DNA of 27,500 bases from Botryococcus braunii (GCA_002005505.1 KV908542.1:109066-136565); one strand, 5' to 3'. Shown: positions 1 to 14,699, counted from the first letter of the stretch. Numbers and translations: made by a program. Notes: generated by a model not told the origin, from the letters alone.

Positions 1-53
1 AGTCCTTCGAAAGGTCTTTGCGACTGTTTCAAGGCCCGCGACGCTAGCCTTAA

Positions 54-141
54 GGTACCTACGTTTCTTGGGGGTCTACATACTGGCATCTCGCAAGCTT
101 GCGAGATGCCAGTATGTAGAACCCCAAGAAACGTAGGTACC
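54..141. repeat. 88-bp near-perfect palindrome
   Basis: Two 44-base arms meet with no spacer at 97/98, around GCAAGCTTGC. All positions pair except one (G74 against A121). It could extrude as a cruciform or, if transcribed, form a long hairpin. No coding potential is seen. Confidence 0.9.
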
Positions 142-175
142 ACATTTGCTGACCGTTTGCAATGACGACTCTAGA

Positions 176-197
176 GATTTGTAAGATCTTACAAATC
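176..197. repeat. 22-bp perfect palindrome
   Basis: Arms GATTTGTAAGA and TCTTACAAATC are exact reverse complements with no spacer, 35 bases downstream of the larger palindrome. Confidence 0.85.
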
Positions 198-930
198 ATC
201 ATGTGCAATTGAAGGATCTTCTGGACCGTGGGTTGGCCGATTCCAAGACAAGTTACTTTTGCCAGTGCGCTTCCAATGGGTCCTTGAAGAGTGTTCTTCT
301 TCTGATTTAAATCTTCCTCTTCTTTTTGGCCTCAGGGGCCCCTGGATCCAGGGATGGTGCCTGACCCCCCCAGGGCCCTCCTGTGTATCTGGAGTATCGG
401 TGCGGGATCCCTGTCTGGAATATCTGTGGGGGAAATCGCCCCCACTCTAGATTTTTATATACTTGAGGAAGTAATAAGCTCTATACATGCCATTTCCACT
501 GTTGCAGGCTTTCAAACATATTTTGTTAGGTCAAGGATAGCATTACCTCCCCGCCGGTAGCAGAAGCTAATAATTGTGCCTTGCTTACATATAGCTATAG
601 ACGAGGCGTCCTCGCGAGGCGAACGAGACCAGAACAATCATAGGTGCCTGAGAGATGGTTGGTGAAGCTGTCAGAGTTTGACATACAATTTACGCCTTTC
701 TTCATGCCTTTTTTCATATGAGTCACCGTCTAAACTATCTGACCCTACAATTCAACTGAACCAAGTTTCTCTTGATCAACACTGTTGTTCGTGACGCATT
801 CTTAACCTGATGAAGCAGTGGTGGGGCTCGTTACAATGAGCAACTTGGAGTTGCTGGAGTGCGTGGACACCATCCCATTTCTTTATGAAAGGTCAACCCT
901 TTTTGAAGGACAGAGGCTTGCTTATCGGGC
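198..930. other. No supported gene
   Basis: Only short open frames without splice-supported or protein-like reading occur here. There is a small palindrome CCTCGCGAGG near 608. I see no RNA gene. Confidence 0.5.
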
Positions 931-1163
931 AGGAACTGGTCACTGCATGCCTTAGGAGTGTGCATGCTGTGTCACAGTGCAATCTTCTGTTATAAAGCAC
1001 GTTGAGGGGTGAAGAGCTCATCTTAGCCCACTTTGCATACAGTGCGTGTGTGTGTTGTGCTACATGCATCAAGAAACGTAGTGAGTGTAAGTAGGCATGT
1101 ACTTGCAAGTACATGCCTGCAACGCCTGCATGTACATACCCGGGGTTCTTTGTCATCACAACA
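931..1163 (+). repeat. Dispersed repeat, copy 1
   Basis: About 230 bases align in the same orientation with 24921-25163, with scattered substitutions and small indels. Shared blocks include AAAGCACGTTGAGGGGTGAA and GCCCACTTTGCATACA. It holds a 26-bp perfect palindrome (1093-1118) centred on ACTTGCAAGT. It is probably a short interspersed non-coding element. The flanks stop matching on both sides. Confidence 0.85.
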
Positions 1164-1182
1164 GCCCCCAACAGAGATTACG

Positions 1183-1314
1183 CTGGGGAGCTCTTGGTCT
1201 CGAGTGTGCACTGGGGAGCTCTTGGTCTCGAGATTGCGCTGGGGAGCTCTTGGTCTCGAGATTGCACTGGGGAGCTCTTGGTCTCGAGTGTGCACTGGGG
1301 AGCTCTTGGTCTCG
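1183..1314. repeat. 28-bp tandem repeat, five copies
   Basis: Copies begin with CTGGGGAGCTCTTGGTCTCG at 1183, 1211, 1239, 1267 and 1295. Variation is confined to the short spacer (AGTGTGCA or AGATTGCG/CA). The period is not a multiple of three, which explains open frames in several phases across it; none is likely a gene. Confidence 0.92.
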
Positions 1315-1351
1315 CGAGATCCCGGCAAAGGTTGGAAGTGTATTTCGAAGC

Positions 1352-1510
1352 TTCCGTACCGTCTTGGCAGAGTTCCTGCTGATGTCCATTTTCATTGCAA
1401 TTCCGTACCGTCTTGGCAGAAATCCTCCTGATGTCCATGTACATTGCAATTCCGCACCGTCTTGGCAGAGTGCTTCCTGATGTCCATTTGTGAATCCATT
1501 TACATTGTGA
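1352..1510. repeat. 49-bp tandem repeat, three copies
   Basis: Units begin TTCCGTACCGTCTTGGCAGA at 1352 and 1401, and TTCCGCACC at 1450, each followed by CTGATGTCCAT and CATTG. The copies are slightly diverged, and the third has an insertion before ACATTG. Confidence 0.88.
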
Positions 1511-1789
1511 GACGCAATCACTTATCGTAAGGCCTTAAATTTAAGCGCTCTTCGATCCATTTGCATGCACACAGCAAACGTTGTCCTGGCTTTTAAGCCT
1601 CCTGATGACTGACTCCGTTGTCCTGTGAAGGGGTGAGAAGAGAGTCCGCGTGCATCGGAAAGTTCTGAACGCCAACGTGTACACGCTGATGTCACCGTTG
1701 ATCCACATATGTCGCGCACACATGCTAGCTCGCCATATGGATTTCAGACCCATATCCCTCTGTCTGTTTGTTGGAATGTCCTCCCGTAC

Positions 1790-2010
1790 ATCTGAGGGTT
1801 CGTCAAGCCGTCATGACTGATCAGTCCATCCGTCTGTCTGTCCGTCCGTTTGTCCGAGCGGTCGTCGTCCACTCGGTACATTAAGTGTTCCAACATCGTC
1901 CGCAGCTGTCTCCTGTCGCTTTGTCTGACTATTCCGGAGTCAATCTATACAGTCAGTCTGTCCATATGGTCTGTCCAATGCGCATTCCAGACAGACACAT
2001 GTGTTTGTCC
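1790..2010. repeat. Degenerate TCTG/TCCG-rich stretch
   Basis: Imperfect GTCTGTCTGTCCGTCCG and related words recur, for example at 1830-1855 and 1955-2010, interspersed with unique sequence. Decayed tetranucleotide repeat. Confidence 0.6.
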
Positions 2011-2023
2011 GTTTGTGCAATGA

Positions 2024-2403
2024 CACACAGTTTTTCGAGCGAAAGGGTCTGGGCTCGCAAGATCTTGTGACTTCATTGGTGAGCCATATTCGTATCCGCC
2101 GACCATCGGCACCGCCCACGGTAGCACATGGCGCGCACCAGACAGGAGATGGAGTTACGAAGAAGCTGATGTGGCTTCTCCAGGGAGTTTTACCACTGGC
2201 AGTCGGGGTACCGATGACGATTGGGAGGGGGACGCAGCGACGGTTTTGGAGGAAGACGACCGTGCCGCTGTTGAGCACCCGTCTATGCGTCCTATGAGCC
2301 GCTGTTGAGCAACCGTCTATGCGACCGTCTAACTCTGCAAAGGACGGCGTGCTTCTTCCAATGGTCCGGACAGCCCATACCCGTTATGCGTCCTGCTCCA
2401 CAG
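2024..2403 (+). pseudogene. Broken plus-strand exon with acidic frame, frameshifted by a 34-bp duplication
   Basis: An open frame without an early Met runs from a stop at 2021-2023 to a TGA at 2306-2308. Its latter half looks coding: RRWSYEEADVASPGSF and then an acidic stretch DDDWEGDAATVLEEDD. From about 2264 a 34-bp unit (GCCGCTGTTGAGCA...) is repeated in tandem. Because 34 is not a multiple of three, the second copy continues in another frame (EQPSMRPSNSAKDGVLL) to a good donor, ACAG|GTAACG, at 2403. Either this is a decayed gene or mobile-element copy, or an assembly indel hides an intact exon. No family is recognised. Confidence 0.4.
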
Positions 2404-2459
2404 GTAACGTACCTGTTGCAATGCCACAAGCAATGCACTGCATATGCCTGAGGTTAAGC

Positions 2460-2510
2460 TTCCTTCCATGCCTTCCATTCCTTCCTTCCAATATTCCTTC
2501 CATTCCTTCC
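2460..2510. repeat. CCTTCCATT minisatellite
   Basis: Repeated CCTTCCAT/CCATTCCTTCC words in a pyrimidine-rich run, about 50 bases. Confidence 0.75.
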
Positions 2511-2707
2511 TGATGTATCCGTGGTACATACGTCATCTACAGCATGTGCTGGATGTTTACACATCCATCCAGCACAGAACGTATGTACATGCACGGCAGC
2601 CACGTGTAATTCATGGAATTCACACATAACTTGTGCCCTGACGCATGCTGTACTGGGATAGTGCATTGCTGTATAGCAATTGACCCCGCACATTCGGAGG
2701 CGTGGGT

Positions 2708-2723
2708 GGGGGGGGGGGGGGGG
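2708..2723. repeat. (G)16 homopolymer
   Basis: Uninterrupted run of 16 G. Confidence 0.9.
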
Positions 2724-2885
2724 AAGAAGGAAGGGCCTCAGAGAGGTAACGAAGCTCAAGGCTGATGGATGTCTGGTGTGCATATAGGGATTTTTAAAGG
2801 AAGGAAGCATCCCATAAATATTTACAATGTAGGGCGTTAGAGGTGGAAAAAATCGGGGTGGAGTTTTGCATGCAGGGTCAGCTAG

Positions 2886-3068
2886 GGTTCCGCTGTCGAT
2901 GCCGCTACCCCCAGCACGGGTGAGGCCGTTCCTGGAGACCGTCACTTTCAGTCGTGGCGACAGGAGGAGGTATTGGATTGGTTGGCTTACTACGAACAGC
3001 GCGGCGTGAAGGCCCTGGCTGTCGCCCCACAGCTAGCAGCTCGCCTTGCCAATGTTCTGAGATTTGCT
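2886..3068 (+). CDS. Plus-strand exon-like open frame of unknown function
   Basis: Open from just after a TAG at 2883-2885. It reads SWRQEEVLDWLAYYEQRG and then KALAVAPQLAARLANVLRF, which looks like genuine amphipathic helical protein. A plausible donor follows at GCT|GTTAGT; without splicing the frame stays open to a TAG at 3156-3158. Possible acceptors are GCTAG|GGT at 2885, or internal ones such as CCCCCAG|C. It may belong with the broken exon at 2024-2403, but the phase match depends on how the duplication is resolved. Function unknown; a mobile-element protein is possible. Confidence 0.42.
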
Positions 3069-3158
3069 GTTAGTGTGTCTCCCCCTTCTAAGACTTTGAA
3101 AGTTGCAACATGTTACTGCAGCAGTACTGACGTGGTGTCACGCTCTGCAATTAGGTAG

Positions 3159-4133
3159 GCCACTTGCCTATAGGCAACTAGCTAGTTGCCTAGTATTAGT
3201 AATGTTCAGATCTGCAAAGTGCTCTAGTTGTGGGAAATGTGCGATGTCGGTGCATACCTGCATATGCTCTGGAAGGGTCTATCAAATTTGTTGCACACAC
3301 GTTTCTAGGTCTCACGTGTTCTGATTTCGTTCCAAGTTGTGTTGAGGAGTCATGGTTTGGTGAAAAGAGCATAACTAAATCTATTTTTTTTCAAAATGTG
3401 GTGTGTGGTTTGCAGAAAGAAAACTGGTGAGGCATCAAGGAGAGGACGAACAACAAGCACGAGTCGAACATCACCAATCCAGCCGTCAGAGCCCTCAAAT
3501 GCTAGCTCCGTCCTGAAAAAAGGTTCGCTAACCCTTCTGTAGTCTGGTGCTCCCAAGATCTGCCCCCAACATCTTGGTAATGTGCAAGGTGTGCTGCGTT
3601 AAAGTAGCCCTTGCACAGCCTCAAGGTTTGGCAAGAGAAAGGAAGAGCACGATCGCCGGTGGCACCTTCAGCTTGTGAGCAGGCTGAGGTGATATATAAG
3701 CGCGGCATGGTAGTTTTCAGGCATAAGGAGAGTAATAGTTTTAGCTTCATTTACTTGAATTCGAAGCGGATCCCTCTAGGGTTACCAGTAATGCACACTG
3801 TCTAATGCCCCTCGCTTCCCCGGCATCCATATGCATGGCCATGGCCCCGGGGGGTCCCTGCTCTTATCCTGCATGCGTGATGATATATATTATATGATTT
3901 GATGCATAGGCTTAATGCATATGCATGCGACATGCAGCAAGCTTGCTTAAGGATATGAACAGTGCATACCTACGGATACCCTGGTTCCGGATTTCCTTGA
4001 GATAGTCGGTTTTCCCCTCTAGGTACCATATCAATTAATCCACAAAAGCACCAGCTGCAACCCACTGAATCTATTGCGTCCGAATCACTTCCTACGAACA
4101 CACATGCATGCATCCGCTCGTATGTGTGCTCTT
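3159..4133. other. No supported gene; rich in short palindromic words
   Basis: No exon with both protein-like reading and splice signals was found. Around 3820-3930, words such as CATATGCATG, GGCCATGGCC and GCATATGCATGC crowd together. Confidence 0.45.
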
Positions 4134-8001
<3,868 letters not shown>

Positions 8002-8025
8002 GGGAAGCAGGGGAAAGTCAGGGAA
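8002..8025 (-). CDS. Candidate further linker exon (24 nt)
   Basis: A very good acceptor (CTTCCACTTCCAG|TTC) opens FPDFPLLP, followed by CCC|GTAATA. A hydrophobic start and Pro-rich content resemble the other linkers, and the start is phase 0 as needed after the module E mini-exon. The end is phase 0 rather than 1 and there is no Cys, so this may be chance. Confidence 0.22.
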
Positions 8026-8435
8026 CTGGAAGTGGAAGTAAGGGCAAGTCAGGGACCGCACGAACCTAGTTTGCCCAGACACCACAAATTATTCGTTTTT
8101 TGGAAGCAATAGCGTACATTTTCTCCATGGGTGTAGAGCAACAATGCAACCAGGAGTTGCACGTTTAATGAGTGAGGCAAGAGAAGGGTCCATCTGAATG
8201 AGGAGCTATCGGGTAATCAAGCCTTCCCATCTTCAGGCTTGAAGCAGTTAGGATACATCTAAATTGAAGCGATGAATGGGGCATCTGAACTCAACTTAAA
8301 AGGGGTTGCTGTTAATTAAAGCCTTAATTTGTAAAGCAGGAAATGGCACAATATAGGACAGAGTGGTGGGAAGGGGGGAGGTGGAGTTGCGAGGCAATGA
8401 GACAGGCGCACGCACGCACACGTATTCATCCGTGC

Positions 8436-8442
8436 ACACACA

Positions 8443-8505
<63 letters not shown>

Positions 8506-8506
8506 A

Positions 8507-8604
<98 letters not shown>

Positions 8605-8760
8605 CACGCACACCACACATACAGAGAGGGAGACTGACAGGGAATGGGGGAGAGAGAGAAGGGGGGAGGGGAGAGAGAGGGGGAGAGAGGGAGGGAGGTA
8701 GGGAAAGAGAGGTGGGGGTGGGGGTAAGGGAGAAAGGTAGGAAGGAGGAGGGAGGGAGAA
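8436..8760. repeat. Compound (CA)n(GA)n tract with purine-rich tail
   Basis: (CA)n from 8436 changes to (GA)n at about 8524 and ends at 8600. A G/A-only rich zone with GGGGGAG and GAGGGAGG words follows to 8760. Reads as CT then TG in the gene's transcript. Confidence 0.93.
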
Positions 8761-8887
8761 TCTGCGCAATTTCATTCATTTGCCGCCAGAGCACATGGTT
8801 TTAGACCCTCGCACAGGAAAGTCAGTTTTCTTGAGGATGACGCTTCCATAATCTTCTTCTACGTGTGGCTCAGTAAGGGAGACGTAC

Positions 8888-8920
8888 CTGAACATTTGCA
8901 ATGTTGAATACGCCATTTGT
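8888..8920 (-). CDS. Mini-exon closing module E (33 nt)
   Basis: The acceptor GGTTGCAG|ACA and excellent donor TTCAG|GTACGT bound 11 codons, TNGVFNIANVQ, phase 0-0. Its place after core E and its length fit the mini-exon family. It is the leftmost exon I can assign with fair confidence. The open frame runs on past the donor for another 110 bases, so a longer exon is possible. Confidence 0.58.
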
Positions 8921-9199
8921 CTGCAACCAGCCCCCACATAGCGGTGATTGCGAAGTCCCACAAATTGTGTTCCCACATCTTGTAACCTTGCAGTCATTGG
9001 CTCAACCATGACACACAAGAAGCCTTTACCATGCTTCTAAGCGGAATAGCACTCGGCGCATGCAGGGCGTTCTGAACCCATAATTGCTCGAGTGTTCCAG
9101 GCTGCTACTTGACCAAGCACAAAAGCGAGGAGTCGCGTATTCAATTGTGAATTAGGTTGGTGGGAGACTGGGTTCAGACGGACATGGTGGCCCAGCACG

Positions 9200-9475
9200 A
9201 TTACGAAGTTAATTGACTCTCCAATGAGTTCATGAAGGACTGCATCAAAACATAATGAAGGCAACCCACAATTAATCAGTACCCATTTCTCCTCAGCATT
9301 TTCCAGCAACATCAGCATTCTACACCTAAGCCGTCTGATTACGAAGTTAATTGTGTATCCCATGATATCATGCTGGACTGCACCAAAACGTAATGAAGGC
9401 AAACCACAATTAATCAGTACCCAGTTCTCCTAAATATTTTCCTGCGACATCAACATTCTGCACTCAAGCCGTCTG
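9200..9475. repeat. 138-bp tandem duplication
   Basis: Unit 9200-9337 repeats as 9338-9475. Both start ATTACGAAGTTAATTG and end AAGCCGTCTG, and the copies share AACCACAATTAATCAGTACC-like blocks with scattered mismatches. The unit equals 46 codons. On the minus strand it reads WVLINCGLPSL...INFVI in both copies, with a stop in one. It lies just beyond the donor of core module E, between core and mini-exon. Confidence 0.88.
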
Positions 9476-9586
9476 CGTCCCTATCATCGAAACACAACAG
9501 AATGATATCTCTACTTGAAAGTACCCAGGGGTTGCAGCGAAACTTATTGCTGATTGTAAGACTAGGGCCAGGACAATTGGGCGCAC

Positions 9587-10005
9587 AATAAAAAATTGAA
9601 GACTAAGAACAACACGATCGACATTGGTTGGTACGTAGACAACTCCTGAAATCGGATCGCCAAGGCTGGTGGAGTTGAAAACTTCAATGATGCTCGCGTT
9701 GAAGGTCGAGACATTCTGTGCAAAACCCCTTAATCCCACTCTGAAGGAATTGGGAACCGGCCGAAGGGACGATCTACTTAGCGCAGCGTACACTGAGTTC
9801 AGCGTGTAGAGTTGTCCACCCGACACTGGCACAGTCTGGAACAAGGTTGTGGTGTTGAGGGTTGTATTGAAAGGCACAGCCAAGACTCCACTACTGATTA
9901 CAAACGAGCCGGCCGAACAGTTAGTCGTAATGTTTTGGCCTGGTCCTTGCGTGAAGCACTGCCAACAGTTGTACGCTTCTCCAAAGGGCAGGTATCCATC
10001 TTGAG
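9587..10005 (-). CDS. Core module E (single exon, about 140 aa)
   Basis: The acceptor AATGCAG|CT and donor TTTATT|GTGCGC bound 419 nt, phase 1 to 0. It opens QDGYLPFGEAYNCWQCF, has the strand QLYTLNSVYAAL in the middle, and closes RVVLSLQFFI at the conserved splice position. It has seven sequons (NIT, NCS, two NTT, NVS, NAS, NST), the densest of the copies. It is the most divergent copy, with Q where the others have L. The donor GTGCGC is weak. Confidence 0.8.
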
Positions 10006-10503
10006 CTGCATTTTCCCCGGGGGCCCGGGGGGTTCAATCAGTTAGATCTCTGAAGACACGATCGCCAACCCAAAAGCACCTCAGACAAAAATCAGGACAA
10101 AGTTGCAAGTTTTCTAAGCATATTAAGCATTCAAAAAAACACATGAAGCTCAACATGCGAACAGTATGGACCACCGAATCTGGATTTGGATCAAAATATG
10201 GAACGGAAGAGTCATCTGCAGATTCCACTGCGCAACCACGCCTTTTGTTATGTATTGCACCTGTGGGCATAATCATTTCCTGCCACAACAGCATATCTCA
10301 CCACACACGACCTTTGATATGCTGACACACTTTGCAATGACACGGAAGTCGGGTGGATCACATCTTCTTTCAGTCTCGTGAAATCGTTGAAGCGTCCATT
10401 GTGTGGGACCAAGGGTACATGGAGTGTCCACCCCACCCCAAACCTCACAGGCTTCCTCCGTCCCCCCTTCACTTCTTTCATTTGTCGGTCTGTCTGTCTC
10501 TCT

Positions 10504-10533
10504 CCCCCCCCCCCCCCAACTCTGTGTGTGTGT

Positions 10534-10567
<34 letters not shown>

Positions 10568-10588
10568 CTGTGTGTGTGTGTGTGTGTG
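10504..10588. repeat. (C)14 followed by (TG)n
   Basis: A C run at 10504-10517, then (TG)n with few interruptions to 10588. Confidence 0.93.
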
Positions 10589-10632
10589 AGTGCGTCAGTG
10601 AGAGAAAGATTGAAGTCAAGATTGTGGCTTAC

Positions 10633-10711
10633 TTCGGCAAGAAGGTACATACGGTACAGGAGGAGGGGGACTAGGCGGCGCGGGAGGCAGTGCGCTGCCG
10701 ACGGTTATAAG
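10633..10711 (-). CDS. Pro-rich linker exon before module E (79 nt)
   Basis: The acceptor TTCTGTTGCAG|CTT and donor CGAA|GTAAGC give 26 codons plus one base, phase 0 to 1. It reads LITVGSALPPAPPSPPPVP and ends VPSCR, again with Cys just before the junction. The donor is close to consensus. It joins module E as PSCR-T-QDGYLPF. Confidence 0.72.
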
Positions 10712-10889
10712 CTGCAACAGAAGCACCTAACCAATGAATACAGTTCCACCATCTTGTCTTTTAACAGTCTGACACGCTCTTTTGCATCGATGGATCACAG
10801 CAGCTAGGATGTTTCAGGGCAATAAAGACTGACATACAGAAGCACACTATTGCACCCAAACACCTGCCCGCCCACCCTCATGCACACGC

Positions 10890-10891
<2 letters not shown>

Positions 10892-10953
<62 letters not shown>

Positions 10954-11022
10954 ACACACACACACCAATGCACGCGCGCGCACGCACACAGACATTGGCA
11001 CAGACAGACACAGACCGACACC

Positions 11023-11089
<67 letters not shown>

Positions 11090-11094
11090 GCGCG
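10892..11094. repeat. Interrupted (CA)n tract
   Basis: Two long (AC)n blocks are separated by GCGCGCGCAC- and CAGACA-type variants, ending in CGCGCGCG at 11090-11098. Confidence 0.93.
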
Positions 11095-11163
11095 CGCGAT
11101 TGCCAAGCTTTACATAGTGGCTCTAATTTGCTGATAAAGCAGTACATTGGGGAAAAACCATAC

Positions 11164-11196
11164 CACTGGAGTTTTCAAATACCAGAAATCATTGAC
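11164..11196 (-). CDS. Mini-exon closing module D (33 nt)
   Basis: The acceptor TACCCGCAG|GTC and donor CCAGTG|GTATGG bound 11 codons, VNDFWYLKTPV, phase 0-0. It matches the module A mini-exon IDGFWYLTRPT in length, FWYL core and Pro position. That mutual similarity is the best internal evidence that the mini-exons are real. Confidence 0.68.
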
Positions 11197-11327
11197 CTGC
11201 GGGTACCAAGCAGAGAGTCAGTTTTGCAGTGCGGTGCCCTCCATCTCACCTGATGTGGAGATGTCGAACCCTCACCACCCAACAGCAGAATTCCTGGAAA
11301 TACAGACACAGACACAGGCATACACTC

Positions 11328-11328
<1 letters not shown>

Positions 11329-11390
<62 letters not shown>
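11329..11390. repeat. (CA)n microsatellite
   Basis: Uninterrupted (AC)n run. Confidence 0.93.
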
Positions 11391-11396
<6 letters not shown>

Positions 11397-11459
11397 ATGT
11401 ACTACGCACCCGCAGAGGTGGTGTATGCCGGAGACATTGGGCGGGGTGTGAGCGTGTGT

Positions 11460-11607
<148 letters not shown>

Positions 11608-11690
11608 TAGACAAGCAAATGCACACACGCAGGCGCACCCGCACACACAAACACATGCACGCTCACAACCAAACACTTCTCCATACTCTG

Positions 11691-11697
<7 letters not shown>

Positions 11698-11722
<25 letters not shown>

Positions 11723-11780
11723 TACACACACACACACACACACACGCACGCAGGCAGGCAGGCACACACACACACACACA
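11698..11780. repeat. (CA)n with (GCAG) insert
   Basis: (AC)n, then CGCACGCAGGCAGGCAGG, then (AC)n. It ends ten bases from the donor site of core module D. Confidence 0.92.
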
Positions 11781-11797
11781 GAAGCTGGGGTACTCAC

Positions 11798-12168
11798 ATT
11801 CTGGTTTGTGAACGAAATTGTCAAGTTTGTTGCATTAGAAGGAACCTGAAATAAATATGATAAAAGTGCGTCGTTGGTCCATGTCGCATTAGTGTACTCA
11901 ACCAGGATATTCTGAACCCCAGCGGCACTGATGGATGTCTGCCAATAGTTTGGTTGACTAACAACGGCGAGTTTGTAGGCCAAAATATACCAATAGCCTC
12001 CAGTAACCTTCACAGTCTGTGACCACGTGTCCCGGGCTGATAAGGCACCCATTATCGCAGTCCCGCTCGTGCTATTAAAATAGGTGAAGTTGTAATTGCA
12101 TTCCCCAACACACTTGAAACAGCCGTATGGCAATTTGGATGATTCATAACGGAACCATGTGTCCAGCA
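11798..12168 (-). CDS. Core module D (single exon, about 124 aa)
   Basis: The acceptor ACATGCAG|TG and strong donor CAGAAT|GTGAGT bound 371 nt, phase 1 to 0. The module opens VLDTWFRYESS, has the cluster YGCFKCVGEC, a central GGYWYILAYKLAVV, and closes NATNLTISFTNQN. It has five sequons (NFT, NST, two NAT, NLT). It is the copy closest to A. The open frame extends upstream of the acceptor into low-complexity CT sequence, which is intron. I start the exon at the acceptor that aligns with modules B and C. Confidence 0.88.
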
Positions 12169-12317
12169 CTGCATGTCCCCCACCAATATTTTCAATGAAC
12201 CTTCCGTTTTGGAAGGGGCGAGGGAGGGAGAGAGCAGAGGTGTTTAGGAGAGTAAATATCGGCAATAAGAGGGAGGAAACCCCTACCCGGGCAGGGGATA
12301 AAGGGGATAGAGACATA

Positions 12318-12622
<305 letters not shown>

Positions 12623-12841
12623 CGCGTTCGCCATGCACGCACATGCACAAGCACACACACTTACACACACACACATGCACGCGTGCTCGTGCGTACACGA
12701 GCTGCGGGGTCAAGATTAGACTCGCTGGGTTCAATATTAGAATAGCTGTCTGTCTGTGTCTGTGTGTGTCCTTTATTGCAGGGCCACTATAGGATACATC
12801 AGAAAAGAGCAGATTTCGTGGCATACAGGTTATAGACCTAC

Positions 12842-12953
12842 CATCGCAGGTTCCCCAACCAGTTGGAGGTGGGGGGCTGGGATAAGCCGGAGGAGGGGGG
12901 GGGGAAGGAGCTGTTGGAGGAAATGGAGGTATCCCAGTGCCGCTGAAGTTGAA
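12842..12953 (-). CDS. Pro-rich linker exon before module D (112 nt)
   Basis: The acceptor GGTTTTACAG|TTC and donor GATG|GTAGGT enclose 37 codons plus one base, phase 0 to 1. It reads FNFSGTGIPPFPP, then SPPPPPAYPSPPPP, and ends TGWGTCD. The Cys near the junction and the phases match the other linkers. It joins module D as GTCD-VLDTWF. It likely forms a rigid, possibly hydroxyproline-glycosylated spacer. Confidence 0.72.
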
Positions 12954-13030
12954 CTGTAAAACCGCCATTGAGGTCATGCCTGGTGAAAATGGAAGGATAC
13001 ACACATACACAAATGCACGCATGGGCGTAC

Positions 13031-13213
<183 letters not shown>

Positions 13214-13480
13214 CGCCCCCCTCCCCCCGGGCCACACACACCCCACAAGACCTTAAGATACAAGACAAGCAAGCGAAAAATATAGCCCTACTCCATCCTG
13301 TCAGAGAGGGTGGGGAACAGATTTTTTGCACAACCACATCAATGGAAAGGGAAGAATGGGCTAAGTGCATCCAATAAGCTCGTCTAGTCTATACCTCAAC
13401 CCAAAGCCTTTCCTTCCGCCTTTCGCCTTAGCTCTCTCTCCTCCTCACTCTGCAACTGTCCCACGTTCTTTCTTGCGCGC

Positions 13481-13485
13481 TCTCA

Positions 13486-13561
<76 letters not shown>

Positions 13562-13563
13562 TA
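13481..13563. repeat. (CT)n then (TG)n
   Basis: (CT)n with CCT interruptions, then (GT)n. Opposite strand sense to most GA/CA tracts in the window. Confidence 0.92.
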
Positions 13564-14100
13564 TAGAAGGGGCAGGGGGGGTGCGTGAGAGTGTTGGGGG
13601 AAGGGCCAGGCACACCACACACACGTGTGTGTAGAGATGGGGGGCACAGAGAGGTGTGTGTGTATAGAGATGGGGGGAAGCAGGAGGTATGTTTATAGAG
13701 ACAACAAATGTCTCCCAGCGTGACCGATGTGTTTGAAGGCTGAGGACACATTACTTCTGTCAAAGATTGCTGAGAATCCCAAATTAAATGCAACTTGAAG
13801 TGTGCAGCCTCATCAACCACGTCACGTCCTAAGTAAAGGCAAGCAGAGTAGTTGATTAATACCTCAGCTTACTGCTCTTGTCTGTATCCGGCTCATCGTG
13901 CACCCAAAGCTGTAACATACTTTACAGCCACGCAGCTCAGAAAATACACTGAACATGTTACCAAAGGATGCCGCTTCAACTTTCATGCTACCTTACCAAA
14001 GGATGCCGCTTCAACCTTATCATCCTACATGAAGTAATGAGTGACATGACCCTTCATGAGGACATGCTTTCAAAACATACATTGCATCATCGGGTATTAC

Positions 14101-14139
14101 CTGGACATTAAACAAAACGTGTGCATTAGACGAAGTACC
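14101..14139 (-). CDS. Mini-exon closing module C (39 nt)
   Basis: The acceptor TTTCATTGTGCAG|GGT and donor GTCCAG|GTAATA bound 13 codons, GTSSNAHVLFNVQ, phase 0-0. Splice signals are good on both sides. Position between core C and its linker, the phases and the V-Q ending match the mini-exons of B and E. Confidence 0.6.
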
Positions 14140-14365
14140 CTGCACAATGAAAGGCAATTTTCCCATGAGCATAAGTCTGGTTGGTGAGTGCTGCGGACCA
14201 CAGAGAAAGAAACACGGGGACCTCCTTCTACCCTCGAAGACACTTGAGGCCAAAACACTAGAAGAACACATCTGCCAATATGCACTTGTACTTTTGAAGA
14301 CATTAACAAAGAAATGAACGTGCACACGCATGCAAGCTCGCGCCCACACACACAGAGCCACACAC

Positions 14366-14670
<305 letters not shown>

Positions 14671-14699
14671 CATACATGTAAGATTTCTTCTCTCTCTCT

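Noticed and set aside
1023..1521. Overlapping open frames in several phases on both strands
   Set aside because: Produced by the 28-bp and 49-bp tandem repeats, which lack stops in several frames.
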